Shown here in pieces: positions 36,146-47,839 of a stretch of DNA of 64,000 bases. The position numbers were made by a program, and so were the translations under genes. The notes under the pieces are model-generated. The model ran no database searches, had not been told where the DNA came from, and saw only the letters and a list, made by a program, of their open reading frames with translations. How positions within the stretch are numbered: the first letter of the stretch is position 1; every line of letters begins with the position of its first letter. Where the stretch lies: assembly GCA_016630905.1 (NCBI GenBank), contig WBMQ01000007.1, positions 806,001 to 870,000 on the forward strand, given 5' to 3'. Origin of the DNA: Capillidium heterosporum (lineage: Eukaryota > Entomophthoromycota > Entomophthoromycetes > Entomophthorales > Capillidiaceae).

Positions 36146-37678
36146 ATGGCGAAGTCCACATTCAAAGTAAAGAAATACAAGAACAAGAGGTATGAGGCAC
36201 CTATTTAAATTTTAAATTTTAAACTTTTGTTTTCTTTAGAGGCAAAAATAAAATTGCCGATGAGCCATGTCCCAGTAAGGCACTAGAGAATATATACTTA
36301 AAATCCAATAATGTACAACGTCAAAAAGCCACCCCATTCGTCAGAGTTTATGAATACCACATCAAAAAACCAACAGCAAACATAAAGATGGAAAAAACGA
36401 AACGACAGGATATTGAGGGTTATGAGAGTGAACCAGAACTAAACGATACTTCATTCAACAAATTTTCGAAAAGTAATCTAACTACTTGTCTTTCCGACAA
36501 TGACCTGCCAAACGGATTTTTACCAGAGAAAAAATCTATCGATGAAGAAGAGAAGAGGAAGGTTCTAATGAAGGAAAGTTTTAAAAGAAAGAATACTTTA
36601 CAAAGGATCCAAGAATTGAAAAAGGAGGTGCTGGCTGAAGCATTGTTCGAGGAAGAGAACCTTAACGCTATGCCAATGAAAGTAAATAACCCTGTCGAAT
36701 CGATTATAATTAAAGAAAACCCCCGAGTATCCATAACTACTAAGTCGTCAAAAGTGTAACTTTTTTTATAAATTAAAGTTTGTTAAAGTATAATTTAGTA
36801 ACAAAAAGAATGACAAAATAGCTGCAATAATAAGTCGCAAATGTGATAGTAGCGGTAATCCCATATTTGATTGCCTTACTAGAGACGGTACACGCAAAGA
36901 GGTACCCTTCTTTCACTACTTTTATTAATAATCATTAGTACACTTTGGAGCAATTTGACGGCTCATACGAGTTTTTAGAGACTTTCGAGCACCTAAGGCT
37001 GAGTAAGATGAACGAGCTTATCAACAACATCGATTTCGACTTGAACAACTTTATGAAGGATCAAGTCACAACTGAGGTATTTCCAATAAGCTATTATATC
37101 TGCAGTTCACCTTTAGCTTCCGATAAACCGCATTTCTAAACTGCAATTTAGGGACTGAACACAAGGATACCCGTTGAACTATGCAAGGAGTGCCTCCTCA
37201 AATACGATGCTACTCCCATAACCTGCCACCTCAAGGATGACGATTTAATAGTTCACCAGTGTCCAGTAATCCGACTCAAGCCCTCGCCGCAAACTTGCCA
37301 GTACTGCAAGTTCTTCCAGAACCACTGTATCTACAAAATCACTTCTGATCACAAAGAGATACAACTAGGTACTCAATTTTTAAATTCCAATCTAACCACT
37401 ATAAAGACGGATATGATAGATACGGTGATCAGAAGCTTAGTACCGTTGTAATGATTCGAATACTCTACCACCATAAACACATCTGGAAACCCGACTTTGT
37501 ATCCAATATCTTTGTCCCTTTACCTTGGCTTCACCACCGCAAACCCCAGTTCATAGAAAATGCTCCCTTATGTACCATTCCCAAAACTAAAGCTACTTTG
37601 GTTGAAAATACAGGGAATCTGTTTGAAGATTTTTATGGAGACTTGTTTGAACATGGTCCACTTGAAAATGGACATTGA
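36146..37678 (+). CDS. Orphan protein with Cys-rich, possibly zinc-binding C-terminus
   Basis: Six exons joined in frame by introns at about 36192-36239, 36757-36800, 36902-36937, 37077-37152 and 37371-37408. The N-terminus is very basic (MAKSTFKVKKYKNKRG). A charged, probably coiled-coil region follows (KRKNTLQRIQELKKEVLAEA, then LFEEENLN). The second half carries paired cysteines: SRKCDSSGNPIFDCL, CKECLLKYD, TCHLKDD, HQCPVIRL, and CQYCKFFQNHC. The CxxC plus CxxC spacing suggests metal binding. The tail is Trp/His/Pro-rich (HHKHIWKPDF, then PLPWLHHRKPQF). The basic leader and cysteine knuckles would suit a nuclear, chromatin- or RNA-associated protein, but this is inference; no family recognised. 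Good in-frame splicing supports a real gene. Confidence 0.68.
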
Positions 37679-38352
37679 AAGTGTGAGCTTGAAGTGCTCC
37701 GGGTTACAATTTCAAATTAGCTTTGTTGCTGAATTTATATGCTAAAATGTTGAAATTTCAAAATTTAAAATATAAAAGCTGAATTAAAATATGGATAAGC
37801 TTTATTAAATGTATATATGTTATTTTCTAGCTTTACATATTGATTAGTATACTATTTTTAAACTTTAATTGGTTATAAATAGGATGTATACAATATTGTT
37901 GCTTTGGGTTTAAAAATTACTTAATTTGTAAACTATTATATACAATTAAATAATATAACTCAATATAAAGATTAGAACTTAAAATCCTGAGTTTTGTAAT
38001 GCCGATATATATATATAAATTAGCTATTAGAAAGTATATTCTACTATTTGAAAAGTTGGTAGCAAAATTAAAAGATATATTATATAGCTACATAATATAT
38101 AAACTATAATATGAACCTAGTAATAACAAATATAACTTTGATTTTCATTCTTTTGTAGCTTAAATATCTCTTGTACCATAAATACAAAATTGTTTATATT
38201 CAAATGTACCTTGGTTTACAAACTATAAGCCTTATAAACATCGATTACTTCAAAATATTGTAAAGAAAAAATCGTATTAATTATATTTCATCATGTATAT
38301 CAACTCAAAATAGTTGATGTTAGGTAAAGTAAATTGCCAATAACCCAAAAAA
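37679..38352. other. Intergenic between convergent genes
   Basis: Very A+T-rich with TATATA runs. No gene seen. Confidence 0.6.
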
Positions 38353-39786
38353 TCAAAATTCGAAGATAAGGGGGACTTCCTGACTTAGCGCCTCCAACTT
38401 AACCTTAGCTTTAGGGTGCCGCAACTGAGCAGCCTGAGTCAGACATTCTATGGCCAAATTAGAGTCCGAAGTCGTACCTAAACCATGCCAGTAGCATTCG
38501 AAGAGATGGTAGAGCGCTTTAGGGTTCTTGTAGTTACCAGCTCGCAGGTAAAAGTTAAAAGCCGTATTGTAATCCCCCTGCAATGCGAAGTGTAGTCCTA
38601 AATGATCCAAGGCATCAGAACAGCCTAAGTCGGCCGCCTCTTGGAAATATTTGATAGCTTGTGATCGGTCCTGCCCAATTACATAACCCCAGTAATGGTA
38701 GTATCCAACAAAGTAGATAGCTTGGGGCATGCACTCCTTGCTCAAAGTTTGGAATATAAGGTAAGCTTGCTGCCGTGAGATCTGAGTGCTAGTTAAGTGC
38801 AGCTCAATAGCCTTTTGCAGCTGGCGTTGCAACTGTAAGCTCTCCCTACTGAATATGTCGGCTAAGCTCTGGTCGAGGATCTGGCTCTCGAACATACCAT
38901 TGTTGGGATTGAAGTCATCTTCAGAATCGGAGACCAACACCTGAGTAAATTGTGGCGGCTGCGAGTTGATTGCCTTTTGTGATTTTAAGTCAGTATCGGA
39001 ACTTACGTCGTTGGTATTTTGGTCCTCCAGTAGAATTTCGACATCGAGGTATTTTAGATCCATAGATGTTTCGACGTTCAATGAGGTGTTGGAGGCATCG
39101 GAATCTTCACTATGTCTTGGAGAGTATTTCAATTGCGTAGTTGCCAATTGGTCTGTTGTGCCCAAGCTGCCATAAAACTCATTCTCTTTGTTGTTGGAAT
39201 CTCTAGATGACAGGAAGTTGTTGAAGGAAGGTAAGTTGTTGGTCTGTGCATCTATTGAAGGGGTAGTTGGTGGAATACCCATGTCTCGACTACTGGGAAA
39301 GTCTGCCAACGATCGAACTTTAGGTAGATCTTTAACCTTGTGGTTGTAGTATTTGGCACTGTTAGATCGCATGGAAGCACTCAAGAACTCAGGTCTACCA
39401 TCCTTTTCTATGGATGGCAGCTCTTGGATATCTTGTAAATAGATGGGAAATTTTTCGGAAAGCTGAAGGAACGACTGCTCGTACTGCTTATACTGTAGCA
39501 TGCGACTGAAGCTACTCAGCCCAGAAAACAGTTCTAAAACTACTAAAGCGCCTTCGAGGTGGGAGTTGTACTTGGCTATCTTCATGTAGTAGTTCGATTT
39601 CTCATGGCTAAACTTTAGTATCTCGGCTTTCTTGTTGAGCAGGCTTGCTACTGAAGACTGGCCCTCCTTGGCCCAATCTAATAATGGCTTGCCAGGAGTT
39701 TTGTTGTTCTGAAGTCGTTCGTAGCTCTTTATTATCTTGTGGTGCAGCTCGTTGGTCCGCACCAGCTCTTGGTAACTCGTTCTCAT
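38353..39786 (-). CDS. Sel1-repeat protein
   Basis: A single 477-codon frame. Residues 1-140 are helical (ELVRTNELHHKIIKSYERLQ, then LNKKAEILKFSHEKSNYYMK and GALVVLELFSGLSSFSRML), possibly a coiled coil or microtubule-interacting-type bundle. Residues 140-320 are polar, Ser/Asp/Asn-rich and likely disordered. Residues about 354-465 hold three to four Sel1-type repeats, seen as IGQDRSQAIKYFQEAADLGC and SDALDHLGLHFALQGDYNTA, then NPKALYHLFECYWHGLG and SNLAIECLTQAAQLRHP. Sel1 repeats are TPR-like scaffolds for protein contacts; fungal examples include chitin-synthase activators of the Skt5/Chs4 kind, but I see no feature that assigns it there. An overlapping ATG in another frame at 39862 is not used. 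Confidence 0.75.
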   Translation of the reverse strand: MRTSYQELVRTNELHHKIIKSYERLQNNKTPGKPLLDWAKEGQSSVASLLNKKAEILKFSHEKSNYYMKIAKYNSHLEGALVVLELFSGLSSFSRMLQYKQYEQSFLQLSEKFPIYLQDIQELPSIEKDGRPEFLSASMRSNSAKYYNHKVKDLPKVRSLADFPSSRDMGIPPTTPSIDAQTNNLPSFNNFLSSRDSNNKENEFYGSLGTTDQLATTQLKYSPRHSEDSDASNTSLNVETSMDLKYLDVEILLEDQNTNDVSSDTDLKSQKAINSQPPQFTQVLVSDSEDDFNPNNGMFESQILDQSLADIFSRESLQLQRQLQKAIELHLTSTQISRQQAYLIFQTLSKECMPQAIYFVGYYHYWGYVIGQDRSQAIKYFQEAADLGCSDALDHLGLHFALQGDYNTAFNFYLRAGNYKNPKALYHLFECYWHGLGTTSDSNLAIECLTQAAQLRHPKAKVKLEALSQEVPLIFEF

Positions 39787-40428
39787 TGTAATAAGCTTTG
39801 TTGTGGGAACTTTTTGAGCTCATATTTAACCTAACTTGATTCTCATTGCTATCGATCGCCAACCAATAGACGTCAAGAATTTGTAAAGTAGGTTGCTAGT
39901 TGATTTCAGACTAATTTAGCTAATTCAAAAGTTGCTGGACTTGGCGTAATATCCATATTAGATACTCCTATATGGATAGGAATCGTTTCAAATATAGATG
40001 CAAGTTCCGTTAATATATTTGAGATGGCTGCTTTTAACTCTTTATATCTTTGTAATCGGAACCGGAGATTCGCCAGAAGATTTAATTCCTAGATACGTTA
40101 AATGCTCATATATTGATATTACTATCTATTGCAGCTTTTGGTGTTCTAAATTTCGAATTTCCGCTATTATTAAAATATCGAAAATCAACCATATATAAAT
40201 TTGTTTATTACATTTATAAACAGGAATAAAGCGCTAACTACATTTTGCATATGAATATATATAGCCTACATGTAGCCATTTTTGAAACATCTTCAATCTA
40301 GCTAACAGTAAATTATAGCTAAATGCTGGTTATGGTGGAGAATTTGGTTGTTGCAAGGTGCAGAATGCCTGTAAACCTATATGACTACTTTATACAACTA
40401 CTTCCAGGCATAATCATCAGAAAGTTCG
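39787..40428. other. Intergenic, no gene seen
   Basis: A+T-rich. A 66-codon open stretch at 39998-40198 with hydrophobic start is unsupported. Confidence 0.5.
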
Positions 40429-40687
40429 ATGGAACAGCTTCACAACCAGTTGCAGCGGGAATGGCACTTGGATTTAGACTTTGTAACCTTCGCTAAGTGG
40501 AACTAGCGGAATAATTGAGAGTAAGGTACAGATTTTGGCTTTGTGGGAGGCAATTAGTAAGGCTTCAAGGAAAAGCCTCAAGGTTTAGTTGGAAAATTTA
40601 AAGAACGCCAAAAGATCGATTGAATTGATTACCACAGCTTTGAGGCGTAGTGCTACTAGAAATTTATTTGAGCTTGCTACATTGTAA
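40429..40687 (+). pseudogene. Possible remnant of a small helical protein
   Basis: ATG at 40429 opens MEQLHNQLQREWHLDLDFVT, followed by stops. Further on, a different phase reads VQILALWEAISKASRKSLKV, then a TAG, then LENLKNAKRSIELITTALRR and SATRNLFELATL to a TAA at 40685-40687. The composition is protein-like (amphipathic helices) and unlike the A+T-rich flanks. No clean intron of usual length joins the pieces. No family recognised. Confidence 0.3.
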
Positions 40688-40982
40688 AGATATGTATTGA
40701 TATCTCGCTGTCTTCATTTACTAATATACAGTTTGGTTGGATGAAACTGCCTGCATTATATTTAAATATATTTATGATGGGTATAAACTTTACCAAGTTT
40801 CGGTTTAGTTAATGAAATAATAAATATGGGCTATAAAAATACATTCGAAAGCAAATATATAAACTAACATAATATGTTAAAGTATACAAAAAGCAGGAGG
40901 AATTTTATAAAAGTTAGATAACAGAATGGGATTTAAATTAGTTTCCTGGGAAGATGGTGGGATAATGTACTGGCATGTCGAT

Positions 40983-43458
40983 CTATTTCTCGGACATCTT
41001 GTTGAGGGCCGAGCCAGCCTTGAACCAGTCGATTTGGTTCTCATTGAAAGTGTGGTTAACCTTGATCTTGAAGGAGGAGCCGTCTTCCTTGGCGACATTG
41101 AGGGTCAAGGGCTTGCCGGGGATGAAGCTTTCTAGGCCTTCGAACGAAATGCGGTCGGTGGCGTCCAGCTTGTCGTAGTCAGCAGGGTTGGAGAAGGTGA
41201 TGGGCAGGACACCCTGCTTCTTAAGTTGGTCTCGTGAATACGGGCGAACGACTTGACTAGGACAGCGATACCACCCAAGTGACGTACTTCGAGGGCGGCG
41301 TGCTCGCGGGACGAACCTTCGCCGTAGTTCTCGTCACCAACGACAACCCACTGGATACCGTCGGCCTTGTACTGGCGGGCGACTACGGGAACCTGGTCCC
41401 ACTTCTTGGTGAAGACGTTCTGGATGTTGTTGGCTTCACCGTTGACCGAGTTGATACCACCGATCAACATGTTGTTGGAGATGTTCTCCAAGTGGCCACG
41501 GTATTTCAACCAGGGACCGGCCATGGAGATGTGATCGGTAGTACACTTACCCTTGACCTTGATGAGGATAGGAAGGTCTTTGGGGTTCTTACCATCCCAT
41601 TTGGCGAAGGGAGATAAGAGCTGGAGACGGTCACTGGTGGGGGAGACCTGGACGCTGACCGAGGTGCCATCCTGAGGGGGGGCCTGGTAGGTTTCCTCTC
41701 CAGGGTTGAAACCCTTGGGTGGGAGCTCGTTACCGAAAGGAGGAGTGAGCTTGAAGGATTTACCGTCAGCACCGGTGAGGGAGTCGGTAATAGGGTTGAA
41801 ACGGAGGTCACCAGCAATGGAGAGAGCGGTTACGATTTCGGGACTGGCGACGAAGGCGTGGGTGGCGGGGTTACCGTCGTTACGACCAGTGAAGTTACGG
41901 TTGTAGGAGGTGATGATACTGTTCTTGGTACCTTTGGGGACATCCTGACGATCCCACTGACCGATACAAGGACCGCAGGCGTTGGCAAGGACGATACCGC
42001 CGGCCTCAGAGAAAGTTTCAACCAAACCATCACGATCAATGGTAGCACGGATTTGCTCGGATCCAGGAGTTACAGTGAACTTGGATTTCAAGCTGAGGCC
42101 GTGGTCCTTGGCTTCCCTGATCAAGGAAGCGGAACGAGTCATATCTTCGTAGGAAGAGTTGGTGCAGGAACCAATGAGACCAACCTTGAGATCAGCAGGC
42201 CAGTCGTTCTTCTCAACAGCTTCCTTGAACTTGCTCAAGGGAGTGGCAAGATCAGGGGTGAAGGGACCGTTGATGTGAGGCTCGAGTTCATCGAGGTTGA
42301 TTTCAATGATCTGGTCGTAGATGGCACCTTCGTCAGCCTTCAAGTTGTGAGCAAAGCGTTCGGAAGAGGCGGCAATGAAGTCACGCTTGGTGGAACGAAG
42401 GTAGTCACCCATACGGTTGTTGAAGGGGAAAACGGAAGTAGTGGCTCCGATTTCGGCACCCATGTTACAGATGGTGGCCATACCAGTGCAAGAAATAGAG
42501 TCAACACCAGGACCAAAGTACTCGACAATGGCACCAGTACCACCCTTGACAGTCAAGATACCAGCAACCTTGAGAATGATATCCTTGGCGGAAGTCCAGC
42601 CAGAGAGCTTACCAGTAAGCTTGACACCGATGACCTTGGGGCACTTCAGTTCCCAAGGGATATCAGCCAATACATCTACACCATCAGCACCACCTACACC
42701 GATGGCAACCATACCTAAACCACCGGCGTTAGGAGTGTGGGAATCAGTACCGATCATAAGACCACCAGGGAAGGCATAGTTTTCTAAAACGATCTGGTGG
42801 ATAATACCGGAGCCAGGCTTCCAGAAACCTAAACCATACTTGGCGCAGGCGGAAGCAAGGAAGTCGTAAACCTCACGGTTGAGATCTTTGGCACGGGCCA
42901 AATCTTTAACGGAACCAACCTGAGCCTGAATCAAATGATCACAGTGTACAGTCGAGGGTACGGCAACCTTAGGCATACCGGCCGAAATAAATTGAAGCAA
43001 AGCCATCTACAAAAATTAATATATGAACAGAAAGTATTTAATACCTGAGCGGTAGCATCTTGGAAAGCGACACGGTCAGGACGGAGCTTTAAGTAAGAAG
43101 CGCCTCTTTCAATATCCTGGTTTTTGGCGTCATCTAAATGGCCGTAGACAATCTTTTCAGCTAGAGTCAAAGGCTGGTTTAACCTAACATCATTAATAAA
43201 CAGAAGACAAGCTTTAAATACCTTTTTCTGATAACGGCTAAATTGTCTTCAATACGCTGGTAGTTGATGGTCTCGGTCTCGAGGCACGACATACGTACAT
43301 CTTTGGGGGCAGAGGCACCCGAAATCTGGGCGTAGCCTCTGCTTGCAATGATACTTAAGTTCTTTGGGGTGCTCTAAGGCAACGTTAGTATTGCTTATTA
43401 TAAGAGTAAATGTATTTAATAACGAATTTACCTTGAGAGCAAGTCTAAGTCCGATCAT
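40983..43458 (-). CDS. ACO1: Aconitase (mitochondrial aconitate hydratase), with one apparent frame break
   Basis: Four exons. The first ([12 protein letters not shown] at 43458) plus the second ([16 protein letters not shown]) form a mitochondrial presequence, then [21 protein letters not shown] very long last exon holds the catalytic core: [25 protein letters not shown], the [4Fe-4S] cysteine in GSCTNSS and the cysteine pair in [10 protein letters not shown], then [12 protein letters not shown] and the swivel domain ([20 protein letters not shown]). Just after [10 protein letters not shown], near 41221-41224, one base appears to be missing: the frame runs into a stop at 41132. The neighbouring frame carries the normal continuation ([16 protein letters not shown], ending [13 protein letters not shown]) to a stop at 40983. 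The rest is highly conserved with G+C-rich, highly-expressed-type codons. It interconverts citrate and isocitrate in the TCA cycle. Confidence 0.93.
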
Positions 43459-46400
43459 ACTAGTGAGTGTCTATCGTTAGTAAAACCGTCTAATGTAAAG
43501 GAAAAGAAGGTGCTAAATTTTTGACAAAATTTAAACAAATCATTTAAATACCTACATTTAATCTTATCAATCAATCTGTAATCTTCAATTCTCATCAACT
43601 TGCGGTCTTTATATACTTTTTCTTCCAAAGAGACCCCTAAATCCAAGCTTTTCATTAGCCACGAAGTTGATGCTTTTGGAGAAGTTAGGTAATTTATGGC
43701 AAATTAACGCTAGGTTTAACAAAGCTTCATTTCAAAACAGACCTGCAGACATGATAAGGACCTCTTTTTTTAACCCAACCTTCGTTAATCAATTAGAATT
43801 GGCGAAACTCCAATAAGTTTGGCTAAAAATACTGCATTGATATCATAATTCCTATCTTATGAATTCATTTTCACTTGATAATTAGAAATTTCCATCAATC
43901 AGCAAAGAACATTTCTTGAGGACGCAATCTCCAGACCAGCTTCGCATCTTTAAATAGAAAACCTTGCAAAGAAACGTGTCTCCAGGCCAAAACCTTTATT
44001 ATTTCAAAGTCTCCAGGCCAATTGTGCGAAAACTTTCATCCGATCCTTACCGAACAATTGGCCGTCCATAAAGTAAGTACCGATAAAGACCTTTGGTAGC
44101 ATCGCCCTAACCAATTAATTGACTTTGTCATTCAACCAGTTTGTTGAGAATTTGAATGCTGATTGTGTTCAATCATACATGGGAATTAGAAATGTTCAAC
44201 AAAATTTCAGGTGTCTTCGCAAACTACTGCCTTGGTTATTGGCTTCTAATTTACCCAGACCCAAGCCAAATTATGTCAAATAGTATATTCATCAGCGCAA
44301 TTAAGCCTTTTTAAACCTTTAGAGTACATTTACTATTTGGTTAGACTTTATTTGATAGAAAAACTCTGTCAAGGTTTGATTTGACAGAATGCCTTACTAC
44401 TTAAATTAGAATCTATAAAATAATGCTGACGTTTCTATAAGACGCCATTTTAGAAAAATGATTTTGCAACCTTTTATATGCTATTTTAGGATCCGCCTTT
44501 TGGCATGATCATAAAATTGGCTATACCATGTAGGCACACATTTCGGCCCAGTAAGTTTTCTGTCCAAGTTTATTTATTCCTAGCATCTATCTTTGAGTTT
44601 AACCCCTCTTAGCCCATCCGACTCTATTGGCTTACTGCTCCTCTGATGTTTAGTGTAAGTCAGAATGGCCAATTTAATAGTAATCGATATATTTTCAAGT
44701 TTTGTCTAATATGCTAAATATATACACTTAGTTTTGGGAAACCATTTTACTATAAATTTATTAACAACCTATATAGCCTTATATATACACATTATTCTCG
44801 TCGCAATATAACTACTGTTTACACATCCAGGTTTTCTTTGCTTATGTTTAATTAATCTATCCATCTTTCTCTCGCCTCAAATACATCTACTCCTATTTTC
44901 TTGTCGATTTTTGAGCAGTCTATTGTAATATCAATCAGAAATAAATTTTCGCTTTCTCAGCTTCATTTCATTGTTCTGAATTCAACTTTATTATATATTA
45001 AATTCCAACATAGCATTAAAAGCTCACATATACACCTTTTTATAAAGATTTTAATCTCATAGAAACTTTTTAATGCTTTTCTGTATATATTTTTTATTAT
45101 ATTTTATCTTTAGTTCAAACTAAAGTTAGTCCAACCCAAACTTCCTTGTCAGCAAAGTTAGTTACACTAGCAATAACTTTGCAAGAATAGCTTTCTTTAG
45201 CGTTAGTAACCTAAAAAACATTCCCAATATATTTACCATAGATTTAGATAGTAAACCTTTAACTTTGTATACTATTATATATTCCCTTTGCAAGTACGGA
45301 TGTAGGAACCATAGTCTTACTGATCTTTGCAAGCTTACTTCAAGGTATCGATTAAGATTTTTCCAAGAGCCTATCAATCGATACCAGTACATCTAAAATG
45401 CCCTTCTTGGAAGGTAACATTTAAGGTTATCCATCTGACTATTTTGTAGCCTATATCTCCTTTTGATTCTCAACTGATTATGGCGGTATTATTCTATCTA
45501 CCATCAATTCACCTTCAAAACTACCGAATTTAAAATATAATAACAATATAAGTTGTATATTTTATTGAATTTAATGTAGAGTTGTTCGTCCTATTTCTAT
45601 TTCATTCTAGAATATCGCATACATCTACAGCATAATAGTTGTACAATGGAATATGTTGAGTTTGTAGACGGATACTAATCTTAAGGTCCTCCCGCTATTT
45701 GATTATGAGCTTCAACTTGACTACAGCTCTATTAAATGAAATTGAAGCTCTAAATCGGAACGGATGGAGTTTTAACATGGTATCCCCTAATGAATACTTT
45801 ACCATATACATTTAAGTTCTTATCACAAGGATACACCTGTCTCAAAATCTAAAGGCAACTTTCAAAATTTTCATTCTTATCGAAAAGTCAAGGTACCGGA
45901 AATTTTTGCTGCATATGTCAATGTATTTAAAAGATACTGCTGTAGACAAGTTCAATAATACACTTACAGTCTATTTCTATTATGTAGGAAGGCTTACAAG
46001 TTCTTATCAAATATGGATCTGCCATACGATTGAGGATTGAGATCTTAATCATATCCATTATACAATCCCGTTTACATATCTACAGCTACCTTATAAAGTA
46101 AACTATAGTTTCAACTTTTAAAGAAAGGTGTATTCCATACGGTTTCAGATCCCAATAAGTACTATATAGCCAAATATATCTTTTTTCTTGATCTCTTATA
46201 GTTGTGGATGAGAAATAGGATATTTCGGTTTCAGATGATAGCAAAATCTCATTTTCCCGAGCAGGGTATTGGACCAACGTAACAAAACCAATATGAATAA
46301 GTTAAGTTGGCATTCAATGTGGCCTCAACTATCTAGGTGGACATAGTACAAGCATTTGCTCTAGTGTATTAGGTCGCTTCTAGCCTATTATTTTCAATAA

Positions 46401-46615
46401 TTTTGTAGTCTCGGGAATACATTTCTAGGAATAACTTATCGAGCCAATTTATTTGGAAGAATCAATGGAAGGGCAAGTGAAACCTCAAATCACGACAAAG
46501 TATATCAAAAAGTATAAAAAAGGTTGAGTGGACCTCTTACTTCTCCAATTTACTTTTGACCAATCCATCCAACTAACCAACTTCACTACCCAACTTATAT
46601 TCACATATTCCAAAG
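43459..46615. other. Large intergenic region (3.2 kb), no confident gene
   Basis: Divergent spacer between aconitase and the kinase. It contains a 66-codon minus-strand frame (43455-43655, MKSLDLGVSLEEKVYKDRKL...) directly upstream of the aconitase start, and a thrice-occurring short motif near 43927-44021. Otherwise A+T-rich with stops everywhere. Confidence 0.5.
43927..44021 (+). repeat. Short direct repeat TCTCCAG(G/A)CCA, three copies
   Basis: Copies are ATCTCCAGACCAG (43927), GTCTCCAGGCCAA (about 43977) and GTCTCCAGGCCAA (44009), spaced roughly 50 and 32 bases. The last two are identical over 13 bases. Function unknown; possibly regulatory, possibly chance. Confidence 0.35.
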
Positions 46616-47839
46616 ATGGGCAACAAGCAGTCGCAGGTAAAGAGCTTGTCGTCAGAAGGTAAGTTTGGCAACTGGTACCATCACAGCAACTAACGTTCCA
46701 CCTAGTCAATATCGACCACTTCAAAATCAAAGATGTAATTGGAGTTGGTTCCTTCGGAAGGGTAGGTAACCCGCTTAAGCATCAAAGCTAACCTTTAATT
46801 AGGTGCGGCTGGGTATCCATCGAGTAACTAAGAAGCAGTATGCCATCAAGTACATCAAAAAGGATGAGCTGGTCAAGGCACAAGCTATTCGAGGGGTTAT
46901 CCAGGAGCGCAACATGTTGGCTAGCATGGACTATCCTTTCATAGTCAACTTGAGGTTCTCCTTCCAGGACAGCGTGTACGCCTACATGGTTTTGGATCTG
47001 ATGGACTGCGACTTGAAATTGTTCATGAAGAACAAAAGCCTGCCTGAGGAGTGCATAACCTACTTCATCGTCATTATTATAGACACGGTACTCTTCTTGC
47101 ACAGCCGAAATATTATTCACCGTGACGTAAAGCCCGAAAACATATTAGTCGATAGCAAAGGTACGCACTAACTGAAGGATATATCTAATAATGTTCATAG
47201 GCTACCCGCATTTGACCGATTTCAACACTGCCGATCAACTTCAACCAGGTAAGAAGATCTCAGGAATAGCAGGTACCCAGTCGTACATAGGTAATATTAG
47301 CGCAGCTATATTTTTGAATACTAACCTTTTGACTAGCACCCGAAGCTTTCGATGAAGGAGGCTACGACCACACTGTCGACTTTTGGGCGATCGGTATCAC
47401 ATTGTACGAAATGCTCTACAAAGTCAAACCCTACCACGAGGTCAAGAGTGGAAAACCCAACAAGGCGATGTACAATCATCCCATCGACTTTAATCGACCC
47501 AGCCACATAAACTCCACTTCACCTCTCTTCGACTTGTGCAAATCGCTTCTCATTATGGATCCTACTCAACGCCTCGGTAACCCCAGCCTCGACGTTAAAG
47601 TTACCGACCACCCTGTATTCAATGGGATCGACCTAACTGTTTTACGTACTAAGGAGCAGACATTAAAGCATGCTTGTGCTAAACCTAAGTTACCCGAAAT
47701 CTTGCATATCCAAGGGCAGATTTTAGATGGCGATATGATGGACAAGGATCCCAAGAAGAAAAAACATGGAGTTGACCTCATATTTGAAGCCAACTTCAAG
47801 GACTACGACTCCCTCAAGCATTCAGTTAGTGTAGCTTGA
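46616..47839 (+). CDS. STK32: STK32/YANK-family serine/threonine kinase, predicted N-myristoylated
   Basis: Five exons. The start MGNKQSQV (46616) has Gly2 and Ser6, a good N-myristoylation signal. Kinase features follow: IGVGSFGRV loop (split by an intron), YAIKYIKK lysine, RNIIHRDVKPENILVD catalytic loop, and HLTDFNTADQL, where DFN replaces the usual DFG. Then come AGTQSYIAPEAF and DHTVDFWAIGITLYEMLYK. DFN and IIHRDVKPDN-type loops are typical of STK32 (YANK) kinases of the AGC group. A basic/acidic tail (DKDPKKKKHG) follows. Length of about 375 residues fits STK32. Membrane-attached signalling is inferred from the lipidation motif; substrates are unknown. Frame intact. Confidence 0.87.

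Noticed and set aside
41858-42718. Long plus-strand open frame of 286 codons opposite aconitase
   Set aside because: Antisense shadow caused by the strong codon bias of aconitase; its translation shows no features of its own.
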